Assembly (NCBI GenBank): GCA_027627225.1
Contig: CM051036.1
Coordinates: forward strand, 34,615,426-34,679,425
Length of the DNA: 64,000 bases
Direction: 5' to 3'
Source of the DNA: Congeria kusceri
Lineage: Eukaryota; Mollusca; Bivalvia; Myida; Dreissenidae
The first letter of the stretch is position 1. Each line of letters begins with the position of its first letter. Positions 23,985-35,900 of this stretch are shown here, in pieces. Both the position numbers and the translations under genes were made by a program. The notes below the pieces were generated by a model, which saw nothing but the letters and a program-made list of their open reading frames with translations, had not been told where the DNA came from and searched no databases.

Positions 23985-24500
23985 AAAACACCTCCATGTC
24001 CAGTTTCCACATTGGCGGAATATTTGCTTAACCTGCGGTTGCCGTGGAGCATTGCCTGGCGGGGTGTCTGTGTCATCGGCTGGGATAGTTTCCGTAGGGC
24101 CGTTGAGTCCAATGCCCTCCTGTGTGGGCCGCCAAAGGTCATGATCCTACATTTAGGGGTTAATGATATCACCCAGTTTCCTTTGACAAAGATTTGATAT
24201 TCAATAAGTAGGGAAATACGTTACCCAAGAACAGCAGTTCCAGGCGCAATAATCATATGGGTGGATATTATCAACCGCTTAAATTGGAGAAACAATACAT
24301 CTATGGAAATAAACCAAATTTATCAGAAACGAAGACGCGTTAACCGTTTCGAGCGTACCTGGGTAAAATCTACAGGGCGTTAGGACGTGCTGTCGACTGA
24401 TATAGATACGGACACACCGTGATTTTTTGCGCCCCGGCGTACACTTGTCGGCGGACTATAACGCAATGTATATCGATGCGCTAAAAGACGTTATCGAGAA
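23985..24500 (+). pseudogene. DIRS-like tyrosine recombinase remnant and SGNH-hydrolase-like domain
   Basis: RENKTPPCPVSTLAEYL (about 23980-24030) resembles the region of DIRS recombinases just before the catalytic box. It is followed by GWDSFRRAVES, PPKVMILHLGVNDI (about 24130-24175) and IIIWVDIINRLNW, which match the SGNH/GDSL-like domain at the end of some DIRS elements. Frameshifts and stops follow 24198. Confidence 0.6.
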
Positions 24501-24530
24501 AAATATGTCACTTTAAGTTAAATTAATTGT

Positions 24531-25022
24531 TACTAGTATTAAGGAAGCTAGGTACTTAAATACATTGTTTCAATTAGGGCCCGTCCAGAATTTGGTGGGT
24601 AAATTTCATAAAATTTATTTATGGCGTAAAATTCTGGCGGCAGGTGAACAACCGTAATGTGTTAAAATTTCAATAATTACAGGGGCTGCTCTCTCACACC
24701 GCGCGTAGGGAGCTTCGGCTCGACCGTCCTAATTGTGGTGCTGGGACTGCATTCCTATTTTAATGTGTTATTCAATGAGTAGGGCCGTGTTGTAAATTAG
24801 TACATGTAATGTCTGTTAGTACGCTTGCATGCAGGTGCTGGTGCTTTGGTTCACTAGCCAGACATTTGTCAAGCCTGTGTGTATTATGTGTGAGTCCCAG
24901 GTTTACATATGGCAGCAAAGTGTTTATGCTGCCCGTTCAAAACATGTGTCAAGCCAGGGATCATTCGTTGTTACATGTGTGTGCCTGTGTACTTATATAC
25001 ACGGCGGAACTGTTTACTAATT
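24531..25022. other. Non-coding spacer
   Basis: No coding block recognised. Several overlapping Cys-rich frames of about 65-95 codons at 24809-25190 have no homology that I can see and run into repeat DNA, so I do not call them genes. Confidence 0.35.
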
Positions 25023-26258
25023 ATGCCCCCCTTCGAAGAAGTGGGGGTATATTTCTTTTGCACCTGTCCGTCGGATGGTCGGCCTGTCCGTAGACCATTT
25101 CGTTTCCGCACGATATCTAGAGAAATCGCTTTGACCTACGATCCTTTAAGTTGGTATGCTGGTTACTTGGGAGGAAAGAAAGACGCCTATTGATTTTGAG
25201 GTCAACAGGTCAAAGGTCAAGGTTACCGTTGCTAAAAATAGAAAAACGGTTTCCGCTCAATAACTTGAGAACGCATCGAGATATTTTAATGAAACTTCAT
25301 ACATAGATACCTTATATCGAGACCTCGCTTAGGATAGCATATGGGGTGGGTGGGGTCAAGGTTACCGTTGCTAAAAATAGAAAAAACGGTTTCCGCTGAA
25401 TAACTTGACCCGCATCGAGATATTTCAATGAAACATCATACATAGATACCTTATATTGAGACCTCTCTTAGGATTTCATATGGGGTGGGTGGGATAAAGG
25501 TCACCGTTACTAAAAATAGAAAAAATGGTTTCCGCTCAATAACTTGAGACAGCATCGAGATATTTAAATGAAACTTCAAACATATATACCTTATATCGAG
25601 ACATCGCTTGGGATTGCATATGGGGTGGGTGAGATCAAGGTCAAGGTTACTAAAAATACAAAAACGGTTTCCGCTCAATAATAATGCCCCCCTTCGAAGA
25701 AGTGGGGGTATATTGCTTTGCACCTGTCCGTCGGTCGGTCGGTCCGTAGACCATTTCGTTTCCGCACCATATCTAGAGAACCTACTTGACCTACGATCAT
25801 TTAAGTTGGTATGCTGGTTACTTGGGAGGAAAGGAAGACGCCTATCAATTTTGAGGTCAACAGGTCAAGGTGACAGAGGCTTGTAACATTAAAACTGTTT
25901 CCTCTGTAGACCATTTAGTTTCCGCATGATATATAGAATACACTTGACCTACGATCATCTAAGTTAGCGTGCTGGTTACTCGGGGGGAAAGGAAGACGCC
26001 TATCAATTTTAAGGTCAACAGGTCAAAGGGGCTCGTAACATGAAAACTGTTTTCTCCGTACAGCATTATGTTTCCGCAGGATATCTAGAGATGTAAAAAT
26101 AAATCCATAATTATACTCTATCTTTCTTTCAGCTTTATATTTACTTTTTATAGCATCAACTTTAATTTCCTCCCCATGTATTAATGTGCACATACAATAT
26201 TAAAAAAATTTCTAAACAGTTGCACATATTCACGACTTGGCTGCAAGTCGGGGGGCAT
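25023..26258 (+). repeat. ATGCCCCC-TTCGAAG repeat element with internal ~140-bp tandem units
   Basis: Begins ATGCCCCCCTTCGAAGAAG (25023), with a second such head at 25684, and ends GTCGGGGGGCATAC, the inverted complement of the head. Between 25215 and 25680 a unit containing 'aaaaatagaaaaacggtttccgctcaataactt' is repeated about four times. CTGTCCGTCGG-type runs follow each head. This type of repeat is abundant in bivalves. Non-coding. Confidence 0.75.
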
Positions 26259-26926
26259 ACATGTTTTACAAACATCTCTTGTTATGAATTGAATTGATAG
26301 TAAAAACTTGCAGGCCTGTCGTTGGGATTTTACGTCATTTTATAGGCGACCTATCCATGACGTTCATTCTGTTGTGTTGAATTTATTTAAATAAAAAAAT
26401 GTAATAAAAGCCATTTGAACTTTTCAAATAATATGATTTAAGTCGAAATTTAAGTCAAATCAATGACTACTTTCGAGTTTAAACAGTTTGCCTGAATAAA
26501 CAGTTTTGTTCGCAAAAATCTAAATCGACAAACTTTTTGTTCAATGTTCCATCAGCAATCACACCAAATTTGATATTGTTTTATACATTTATAAGAAAGA
26601 TGATTTCCCAGCTGCATTAATTAATTCATTTATTAATGGAATATAACAATTTTATTGTCAATCATGTCACTTTCACAATTTGCTTTCAATTTTACAAGTT
26701 TTTCAAAAGAAAATTTGTTAAGAAAATAACACACTGCAAATGTTTTTCTGTTACAGATTTATTTTCATGTCTGTTTTATATAACAATGCCTGCAGATTTC
26801 CATTACAATTCAAGCTAAATAAATTATAAGATGCTGTATATGATGTAACAATGCAAAACAATCGATCTGCACTCAAGTTATATTTTCTGAGATGGATCCG
26901 GTATCATTTGATCAACCTATCCACAG
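26259..26926. other. Intergenic DNA 3' of the RPUSD2-like gene
   Basis: AT-rich, no coding signal; includes the 3' untranslated region of the minus-strand RPUSD2-like gene, whose stop is at 26929-26927. Confidence 0.4.
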
Positions 26927-29900
26927 TCAGTTTGGCCACCGTATTTGTGTATCGCTGTCGACAAAGTCCTCCTTGGCCCAGTATGGCAAACTTGTGCTGT
27001 ACTCCCAGTCTGGGCCCTGAAATGGTAGAGGCAATAACTGGGGCGCTAAATAATAAAATTTCTTAAATATTTTTATTTATTTTTTTTCACTGAAGTGTAA
27101 AATTTTAATATATTGTATTTGTTTACTAAATTAATTTATTTGTATATTTTTCAGTTTTATATACGGGGTAATGCAGTTAAGGAAATTTCCCGTTTTAAGG
27201 ACAATGATATAATTTATCTTAAGATGCTTTGTGAATACTACCCCAGGTTTAGCACATGAATCACTCTACCAAGCGTAGCTTAAGACGATGTGAAATTAGG
27301 GTTGCTTCTGCATGCAGGTTAGCAAAGCATGGTGCAAGCAAAATACATAAATACAGGACTGATCTGTGCTGTACAATTACATGTATGGAGCTTTTATGTC
27401 AGAGGCTGAATTTGAATATATTAAAGCAAATGACATAGGACTAATTGGTGTTCCATTACAATGTTTACAAAAGCTATTAATCTGTGTGATTTTAAAATAA
27501 ACATGTAAGATTATTTGTAATCCTGTAAAAGATAACATTACAAAAAATCTAGTTAATTAGATCTTATTTTGGTCATTGCTAAATAACAATGTATATCATT
27601 CCAAGAGACAGTTAGATACTTCTCAAACACCTCAATAACAAAATACATGTAAAACAATTGTATTGTATACTGGCATTCAGGCTCTATTTACCAAATACTG
27701 GTAAAAGACCTGGCTTTTCAAAACCACAACCAGTAAAATGAAATTCACAAGTTCAAAACCATTTCTATGCGATGAATGACAAGTTCAATTTACTTTAATT
27801 TGGTGACTGGATAGAAACAATTACCAGTAAATAAAATGTATAACAGCGGACATACCGTGTACTTGACTGCATGCAGGTAAATAATCAGCTGATCAGGTGT
27901 GGGATCATGGTAGACATGTCTACAGGCTTTGCAGTACCGGTCGACACTTAACTTCCTTGGATCAAATCTTGGTTTCTCGTCACTCTCACCACTCTTATTT
28001 CTCACTTTTTCATTTGGCTGTTTCATTGCATCAACATCTTCACTTGATTTGTATGCGGAGATGCTTGGATCAAGTTTGAGCTTCTTAGACTCATTCTCAG
28101 ATTGTTCACTACCATTTTCTGTCACAGAATCAACTTCACGATGACTAGTGTCTAAATCTCTCTTATTTTCTTCTCTGCTGCTTTCAATTATTTTATCATC
28201 ATCCGCATATTCATCAGTGTTGTCTTTGTTTAGCTTTTGTGATCCATCACAATTAATTTCATCAAGTGAATCAACAACACCCTTATCAATTCCTGCTGCA
28301 TTTTCATAACCAACTGTTTCATTAGATGAACTATTATCTTTCTGGTTAATATTGATATTGCCAACGGTCTCAGCAACACTATCATTTTCCAACGGTACAT
28401 TCGCTGACAATGATGATAATGACGACAACGGCCCCTCTGCAGGTAAAAAGTCAGATGGCGCGGGTTTGAGTCCATCCTCCCCAAATTTGGCAATGTAATA
28501 GGGGTTGTCTCCCTTTTCCCAGGCTCCTATGTTACTGGTTTCCATCGTTATCCTCTCCATCTGATATATAAACAGACACTCAATATACGTTAAGTTTTAA
28601 CGCTTGTTCCTAATAATTGAGACATTTCTTTAATAACTTTATAGTGATTTGAAAAATTATGTCCATAGTTTTTGCACTTTCATTTTGAGCAGAAGACATA
28701 TAATCCACATATAAAGGAAAAACAGTTAGTTATGGTACATTTATCATGAGTAAGAAATGACCCAGTATTTCATATGATTAACACATCTTTAAATGCAATA
28801 TTTTTGGGGATGGGAGTTACTTGTTTGTCATTAGGTATAACTGTTACATGAACCTCAATAACAGGCAGAATATTTGTCGAAAATACTAGTGATGCAATGG
28901 GTATCCGAAATATCCGATCAGTCGAATCCATTTTTAAGATTCGCAGTTCCATCAGCGGCTTGAAATTTTGGATTAGATCCGGATCCAAATAAAGTTTTAA
29001 ATAACGAACAGTTTCAGTACAATTATCGCTATTGTTTTTCTTTTTTTTTTGCAGTAAATTGAAACTCATTTAAAGCACAAATACAAACCTATACATAACT
29101 TTTTTGTTCATTAGCAACGTTTTAAAAGAGATCGCTGGTTTTTAAGTAAAATAAAATTCTTTGCACCCTTACGGTTGAATTTTATACAAAAATGGAAATC
29201 GTCACCTACTTTTGTAAACATATTATATTTTGGATAATTTACAGGAAATTCATTTTTTGGCAACTGTGGACCCTGTTTGCAAATTCTCATAGTATATTTG
29301 TATGTCATATTTGTATTTCACATGGAAATCCTGACGTTTGCAAAAATATGTTGCCAAAATGTGTTTGCGCAAAAAATGGTACCGCACATAGTAACGTTTT
29401 CTTTGTACTAAGAATTGTGTTTACTGAAATGTAAAAATGTAAGAAAGCAATTAATTGAAGTAAGGAAAACTTATGGTATCAGTAAACTATTATTATGCTA
29501 ATGATAACCTAACATACGCCATGTCAACATGTGTAAATGTGATAATATTTGTCAAAGCAAATTCGCTGGTCGTGCATAAAATGTAGCCAACAGTCATCTA
29601 ACTAAGCAAAATGTCACTTATTTACCAAAAAGTTTGTAAACGAACTGAACTGTAGATAAAATACACTAATACACTTTAATGGGCTTATTTAAATGCATTT
29701 TAAATATATATACCAACTCTATTTCAAATTTAAATTAAAACTTTTTTTTTTGGCTTCTCACTCATGCAGGGAACGATATGACACAACTTTTGCTTTCTGC
29801 AAGTTATATTAGAAACCTATGATAGAATTAAAAAATTATTAGTTGTAGTTTATATAACTTTACCTGTTTACTAAAGGACGTGCAAATTACCCATATTTAA

Positions 29901-32900
29901 ATACATTTTATATTTGAATCTAATTATTTGCAAGATTCGATCCGAAGATCAGATCAGATCTTATTTGGATTTGGATCCGAAGATCAGATCAGATCTTATT
30001 TGGATTTGGATCCGAAGATCAGATCAGATCTTGTTTGGATTTGGATCCGAATAAAAAATTTGGATTCGTTGCATCCCTACAAACTACCCTTGGTTTTATT
30101 TTACTACCTAATACTAGCTAAACACAAGAATATATTGGATATTTTAAATAATATGCTGAAATATATATTCCAACCAGTTACTAAACTGTGGAAGCCTGTC
30201 CCTAAACTAACTACAATGGGAAATAGAGTGTGTGAGCTTTACTTTACCAGTATTTGTCTTGTGGACAGATAGTTTACCTCTTCCATAGTGTTTTCCATCA
30301 CTCCTCCTTTTCCTTTGCTTGGACCAAAAGCTATGTTGTTATAGAGAGGGTCGTTCAAAATAGGGTACCCTGTAAATAAGATTAATCAACTTTCATTAGA
30401 ACTGCACAATACATTGAGGTTTGGATAACCAAGACTGTTTTAGAAGAAATGTCTCCATTGTTAATATTTATTAAAGCTGAAAAGTTTATTGTGATAAACT
30501 AGGTATAAACCATCGTAGGAACCCACGTTCGCTCAAATGCGCTATGCTTCTTGATCAAACTGTGGGAGATTAGGCTAACAAAACTTCGTACCCATGAATA
30601 ATGAATGAGGCATTCCATTGGTTCTATGTCCATGTAAGGAAACTTTACCATTATTGTGAGCGTGGTTCATGTAAGTAGAAAATGTGCAGTGAACTGATAA
30701 GATAGAAGTTGAACACATTTGGCCAGCAGGTGGCTCATCAATATTCATGAAAACGAACTTTAGACGGCCAATTCTCCCAAGGTATATAATGTAGTGGTAA
30801 CAGAATATATACCGTGAGTTTCGACGATAAACATGCATTTATATAAGCATTAAAAGAAAATGCTGGTATAGAAAATTTTACCCAGATGATGTTAACGGTC
30901 TAACATTAACAATCAAGCCCTTAAAGTACCAATATGTTTATTACTTAAAACTATTTAGCACATAAACTGTAATGATTTAGTTATAGTCCATTACCCAAAT
31001 ACTGCAAGTGGACACGAATCTGATGCGTCCGACCAGTGTGTGGAATACCTGTAGGAAATAAACCAAAATTGGTTATTTTAAAGTCCTTAAACAGATATAG
31101 TGGCATAAATACAAATTACCAAATTAAGTTAATTAACATAGACACAAATTTCTATTTAAAATGGAATAAAAGTTAAGACCAAACTTTGCCGTAAAACACA
31201 TAAATGGCAAGTTTTTTAATTACAAAATATATAACCGCTGTATAGCAAGAAACTTCAATACAGGTATATTCGTTGACTGAACAGTTGTTCAAGTTACACA
31301 ACACTAATAAATGATGCAAAAGGCGACACTTTTAGTCGTTGATTTAGTTAGTTTTATAGTATTTCCTTGTGTATGTTTTTCTGTATGCTTTCAAGTTGTC
31401 AGTTTTTATTTGCTTATAAATTGATAAAAAGATGACAGATGCACACTTTAAAAGCTTAACACATAAATGGTGATCACATTAATACAGTTATAATGAGCAA
31501 CACACCTAGTAGTGGCTAGACATGCACTTTACATGTAAGAGTAAATGAATCAGACGCTATAATCAATTTTGTTCAAAAACAATGTTTTAAAAACTATAAT
31601 TTTATAAACTATAATACTAAACATAAGATAAACAATTTTGTTGCTGGTTAAGTACTTCAGAAGCAAAATTACCCGGTACTATGAGGTACACGAAACTAGA
31701 AGAGATAGTTACATGTATACATCTAAATAGCATTTATATTTATGGTCTCACACCCAAAATGAGACATATTTCATTAAAACAAAAAAGACATGAATTAAGC
31801 CAGATTTTCCCTTGACATGCCTAAATTTTTAAAAATGTTCTATATGACCACTGCGTACATTTAACTACACTGGAGGTGCCGTTGTAACTGAGGCGGGTGA
31901 AGGTAGTGTTGCTCCGTTTGCCCGTCGGAATGACGCCCTGCATCGACAGACGCCGGGACAGGATGTCTAGGGGCTCCGTGCACTCTACCTCGCCACTGGA
32001 AACGAGAACATACATATGTTCCACTGTTGGTATCGCACAGAAGCTTTAGCCTTAGCATTCTTGAACAAAATATTTGAAAAGTAAAAATCACAATATAGCA
32101 GTATCAAGTGTTTAGAATAGAGAATGCACAGTAGAGAAAAAGGTCTAAAACGGGTTTTGTAAAAAAAAAAGAAGTTTAGTCAACTACTATTTTGTTAAAA
32201 CTGTATATAAATAAATGGCACAACTACCATACCAACATTTGAAAACAAGCGGGCCATGATGGCCCTAGGTCGCTCACCTGAGTTTAAGGCATCATAATGG
32301 CTAATAACAAGAGGGCAAAATGGCACTAAACCCCTTACCTGAGTATAAAATCTGGGCCTTGCAGGTTCAGAAGTTTTTTTAGTCTATATAAACCATATGA
32401 CCCACAGGGCGTGGCCACTTTCTACCCCAGGGGCATAATTTGAAAAATATTTGTAGTTGACCACTATACAATGTTACATACCAAACATGAAACCACTGGG
32501 CCTTGCGATTTCAGAGAAGAACATTTTAAAGTCATTTTGCTATTTAAATGTATATAAACCATGTGGCCCCCAGGGGCGTGTCCAGTTTTGACCCCAGGGG
32601 CATTATTTGAACAATCTTTGTAGAGGACCACTATACAATGCTATATACCAAATATGAAACCTCTAGGCATTGCTGTTTCAGAGGAGAAGATTTTTAAAGT
32701 CATTTTGCTATATAAGTCTATATAAACAATGTGACCCCCGGGGCGTGGCCAGTTTTGACCCCAGGGGCATTATTTGAACAATATTTGTAGAGGACCACTA
32801 TATAATGTTATATACCAAATATGAAACCTCTAGGCCTTGCTGTTTCAGAGGAGAAGATTTTTAAAGTTATTGTGCTATACAAGTCTACATAAACCATGTG

Positions 32901-35900
32901 ACCCCCAGGGCGTGGCCAGTTTTGACCCCAGGGGCATTATTTGAACAATCTTTGTAGAGGACCACTAGAGGATGTCACATATCAAATACGAAAGCTCTGA
33001 GCTTTGCAGTTTCATAGGAGAACATTTTTAAAGTTTTTACTTTTTAAATCTATTTTTAGCTCTGGTGACCTACATATGCAGTGGACCGGAAAGATTTGAA
33101 CAACTTTGAAAAAGGTCCACCCAAGGATCATTCCTGTGAAGTTTGGTGACGGGCTTTCACAAAATGTAATCCCCAGGACTGGGAGCTAAAAACTGTATAT
33201 AAATCAATGGCATAACTAACCTGAAAATGCATGTTATAGAAAAAGGTTTAAAACAGGTTTTGTTTAAAATAAGAAGTTTAATATAATTAACTACTATTTT
33301 GTTAAAACTGTATATAAATCAATGGCATAACTAACTTACCAATATTTGAAACAAGAGCTGACAGAGGACAGCGCGCTTGACTATTCAAAGTATTTCAGTT
33401 GGCACATATTTTGGATAGTGGAAGGGGCATACATTTGTTTAAATACAAAACTTATAAGTGCCTAGTATAGTTGATACATTTTTGGAACAAAAACTTTAAC
33501 CACAATATCTATGTAAAAAGTGTGCATAACTCTGTCAAAATACAAAACAGAGTTATGGGTAATGTTGCCCCTGATACTTGAGTTGATGACAAAGGTTAGT
33601 TTAACCCATTTCATTCTGGATACACCTTTAGGTGTTTTTACCCTTGTATTCTGGATGCACCTTTAGGTGTTTTTACCCTTGTATTCTGGATACACCTTTA
33701 GGTGTTTTTACCCTTGTATTCTGGATACACCTTTCGGTGTATGACAGCATTTTTCTCTGTATGGGTATTGTTTTTGGTTCAATGTATGGCTGATATTGCG
33801 TACTAAGTACTATAAAGTTATACTTTTTTGAGAGATAATTAAATTCCTTTTATTATAAATATTGTTTAAGTCACAAATTAAAATTAATAATTTATAAACA
33901 AGTATTTATGTTTGACAAAAGAAAAGGAAATTACAATGATTTGGAAAATCATTTCTATGATAAATATATTTTATTCCCTTGCTCTCCCCAATTAACCAAA
34001 AGATACCAAATTGCATATCATTCCAATCAGCAGCTTGCGGAGCACCCTACTGTGTATACAGCTGTGGATTTATAGCCCCTGAGCATCTTTTATGGCACAT
34101 GTTATGGCCCCCTGGGTGGAAAAAGTAAGCAAGTGCTGCTGGTTGTAAAACATGGCTTTAGACAATGCATAATTAATTATCTTTGATTTATTATGTGACC
34201 TATAATGATGTTTGTTGGATTGGGTAAAAAATAAACTGTTTTGTACCAATAAATGCAAGTTTTTACCCCACAAAATGTCACATAATGAAAATTCGAAGTT
34301 TAACTGCCATTTTTATCATTCACTACACAAACCTAATTTAGCTATAATTAAATATAGCAATTCAGATTTTCCATTATTTTTGCAGCACTGCATGCAGAAT
34401 CAAATTTGCTTTAATTCATACAATGACACTACCAGCTAGATCTATCATTTATACCTGAAAAATGGCAATAATGGTTGAGCATTTCAGAAAATATTTTCAT
34501 TTAGCAAGTGCATCATCAATGTTTCATGCTTGAAATTAGTCTTTTATTTGATTTTCCACACTAAAACGTATATGAGTGCGTACAGTAATTTATATCTTTC
34601 CAAAAATATATACTTTAATTAGTCTAAAATTCATACATTATGAAAATACATTGTCTAAAATATACATATTTACATTTTTCCAAGTATACTGGAATATCTT
34701 ATAAGCGTCTGATAAGCAGTCCAGATATTCTGAGTATCTTTCCTAATGACTCTTCAGAATGAAATGGGTTAAAGTGAATAACTTATGTAGTTTTGAAGTT
34801 ACAAAACATTTGAATATGAACTTTAACCAGAAAATCTATGTGAAAAAGGGGCATAACTCTGTCAAAATACAAAACAGAGTTATTGGTAATGCTGCCCCTG
34901 ATACCAGAGTTGATAACAAGTAACAAGATACTAGAGTTGATAGAGTTCCAAGTTTCAAGTGAATAACTTATGTAGTTTTGAAGTTACCCAACTTTTCAAT
35001 ATAAACTTTAAACAGAAAATCTAAGTGAAAAGGGGGCATAACTCTGTCAAAATACAAAATAGAGTTATGGGTAATGTTGCTCCTGATACTAGAGTTGATG
35101 ACAAAGGTTAGTTCCAAGTTTCAAGTGAAAAGCTTATGTAGTATTGAAGTTACAAAACTTTTGAATATAAACTTTAACCAGAAAATCTATGTGAAAAAGG
35201 GGCATAACTCTGTCAAAATACAAAAAGAGTTATGGGGAATGTTGCAATGTTGCCCGATACTGGTGTTGATGACAAAGGTTAGTTCCAAGTTTCAGGTGAA
35301 TGCAGTTTTGAAGATAAAAGGCTTTTGGAATAAAAACTTGAACCAATTCAGACGCGGACACCGACGCGGATGCCTGGGGTAGTAGGATAGCTCACCTATT
35401 CTTCGAATAGTGGAGCTAAAAACCTATTTTAAGCCATTGCCCATATCAACTTACATACCAAGTTTGGCCTAAAGGTTGCGTGGTTATTGTCCAGATAAAC
35501 TTTTACAATTATTGGGGTTTTTAATAATCTTTTGGTCGGTTTGATCTTGATCTTTGACCCGAGGACCTCAAAATCAAAAGGGATCCTCTTCTTGTCATAC
35601 TCATAATTTCCCACCACGTTAAAAAAAATCTGGGCCTAAAGTTTGCATAGTTATTGCCCCGACAAAAGTTTCACAATCATTGGAGTTTATTTTCAATCAT
35701 AATTTGGTCAGTTTGACCTTGACCTTTACCCAATGACCTCAAAGTCTGTAGGGATTCTTCAGTAGCCATAACCAACATATCTACCAAGTTTTAAGAACCT
35801 AGGCATAAGGGTTGAAAAGTTATTGGTGGACAATGTTTTACAATAATCTGGTGGTTTTTTAACAATCTTTTGGTCTGTTTGACCTTGACCTTCGACCCAA

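Larger units (their letters stand above)
19491..24530 (+). mobile_element. Decayed DIRS-like tyrosine-recombinase retrotransposon, interrupted
   Basis: In order: gag-like (19564-20480), reverse transcriptase/RNase H (20559-21640), then a gap with an inserted element (22393-23327), then tyrosine-recombinase debris and an SGNH-hydrolase-like domain (about 23985-24500). This order fits the DIRS-type elements of invertebrates. All frames carry stops and shifts. Outer boundaries and inverted terminal repeats could not be identified; 19491 is used only because the upstream transposon ends there. Confidence 0.65.
33351..35422 (+). repeat. 'acaagagctg...gagctaaaa' tandem repeat element
   Basis: Starts acaagagctgacagaggac and ends cttcgaatagtggagctaaaa. 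Internal units of about 180 bp contain 'gcataactctgtcaaaatacaaaa' and 'agttccaagtttcaagtgaa'. Split by the piggyBac-like element at 33605-34768. The short frame at 35074-35382 is a read-through of units and is not a gene. Confidence 0.75.

Noticed and set aside
24809..25193. Overlapping Cys-rich frames that could be a small secreted protein
   Set aside because: They run into the ATGCCCCC repeat element in all frames, lack signal peptides and have no recognisable domain.
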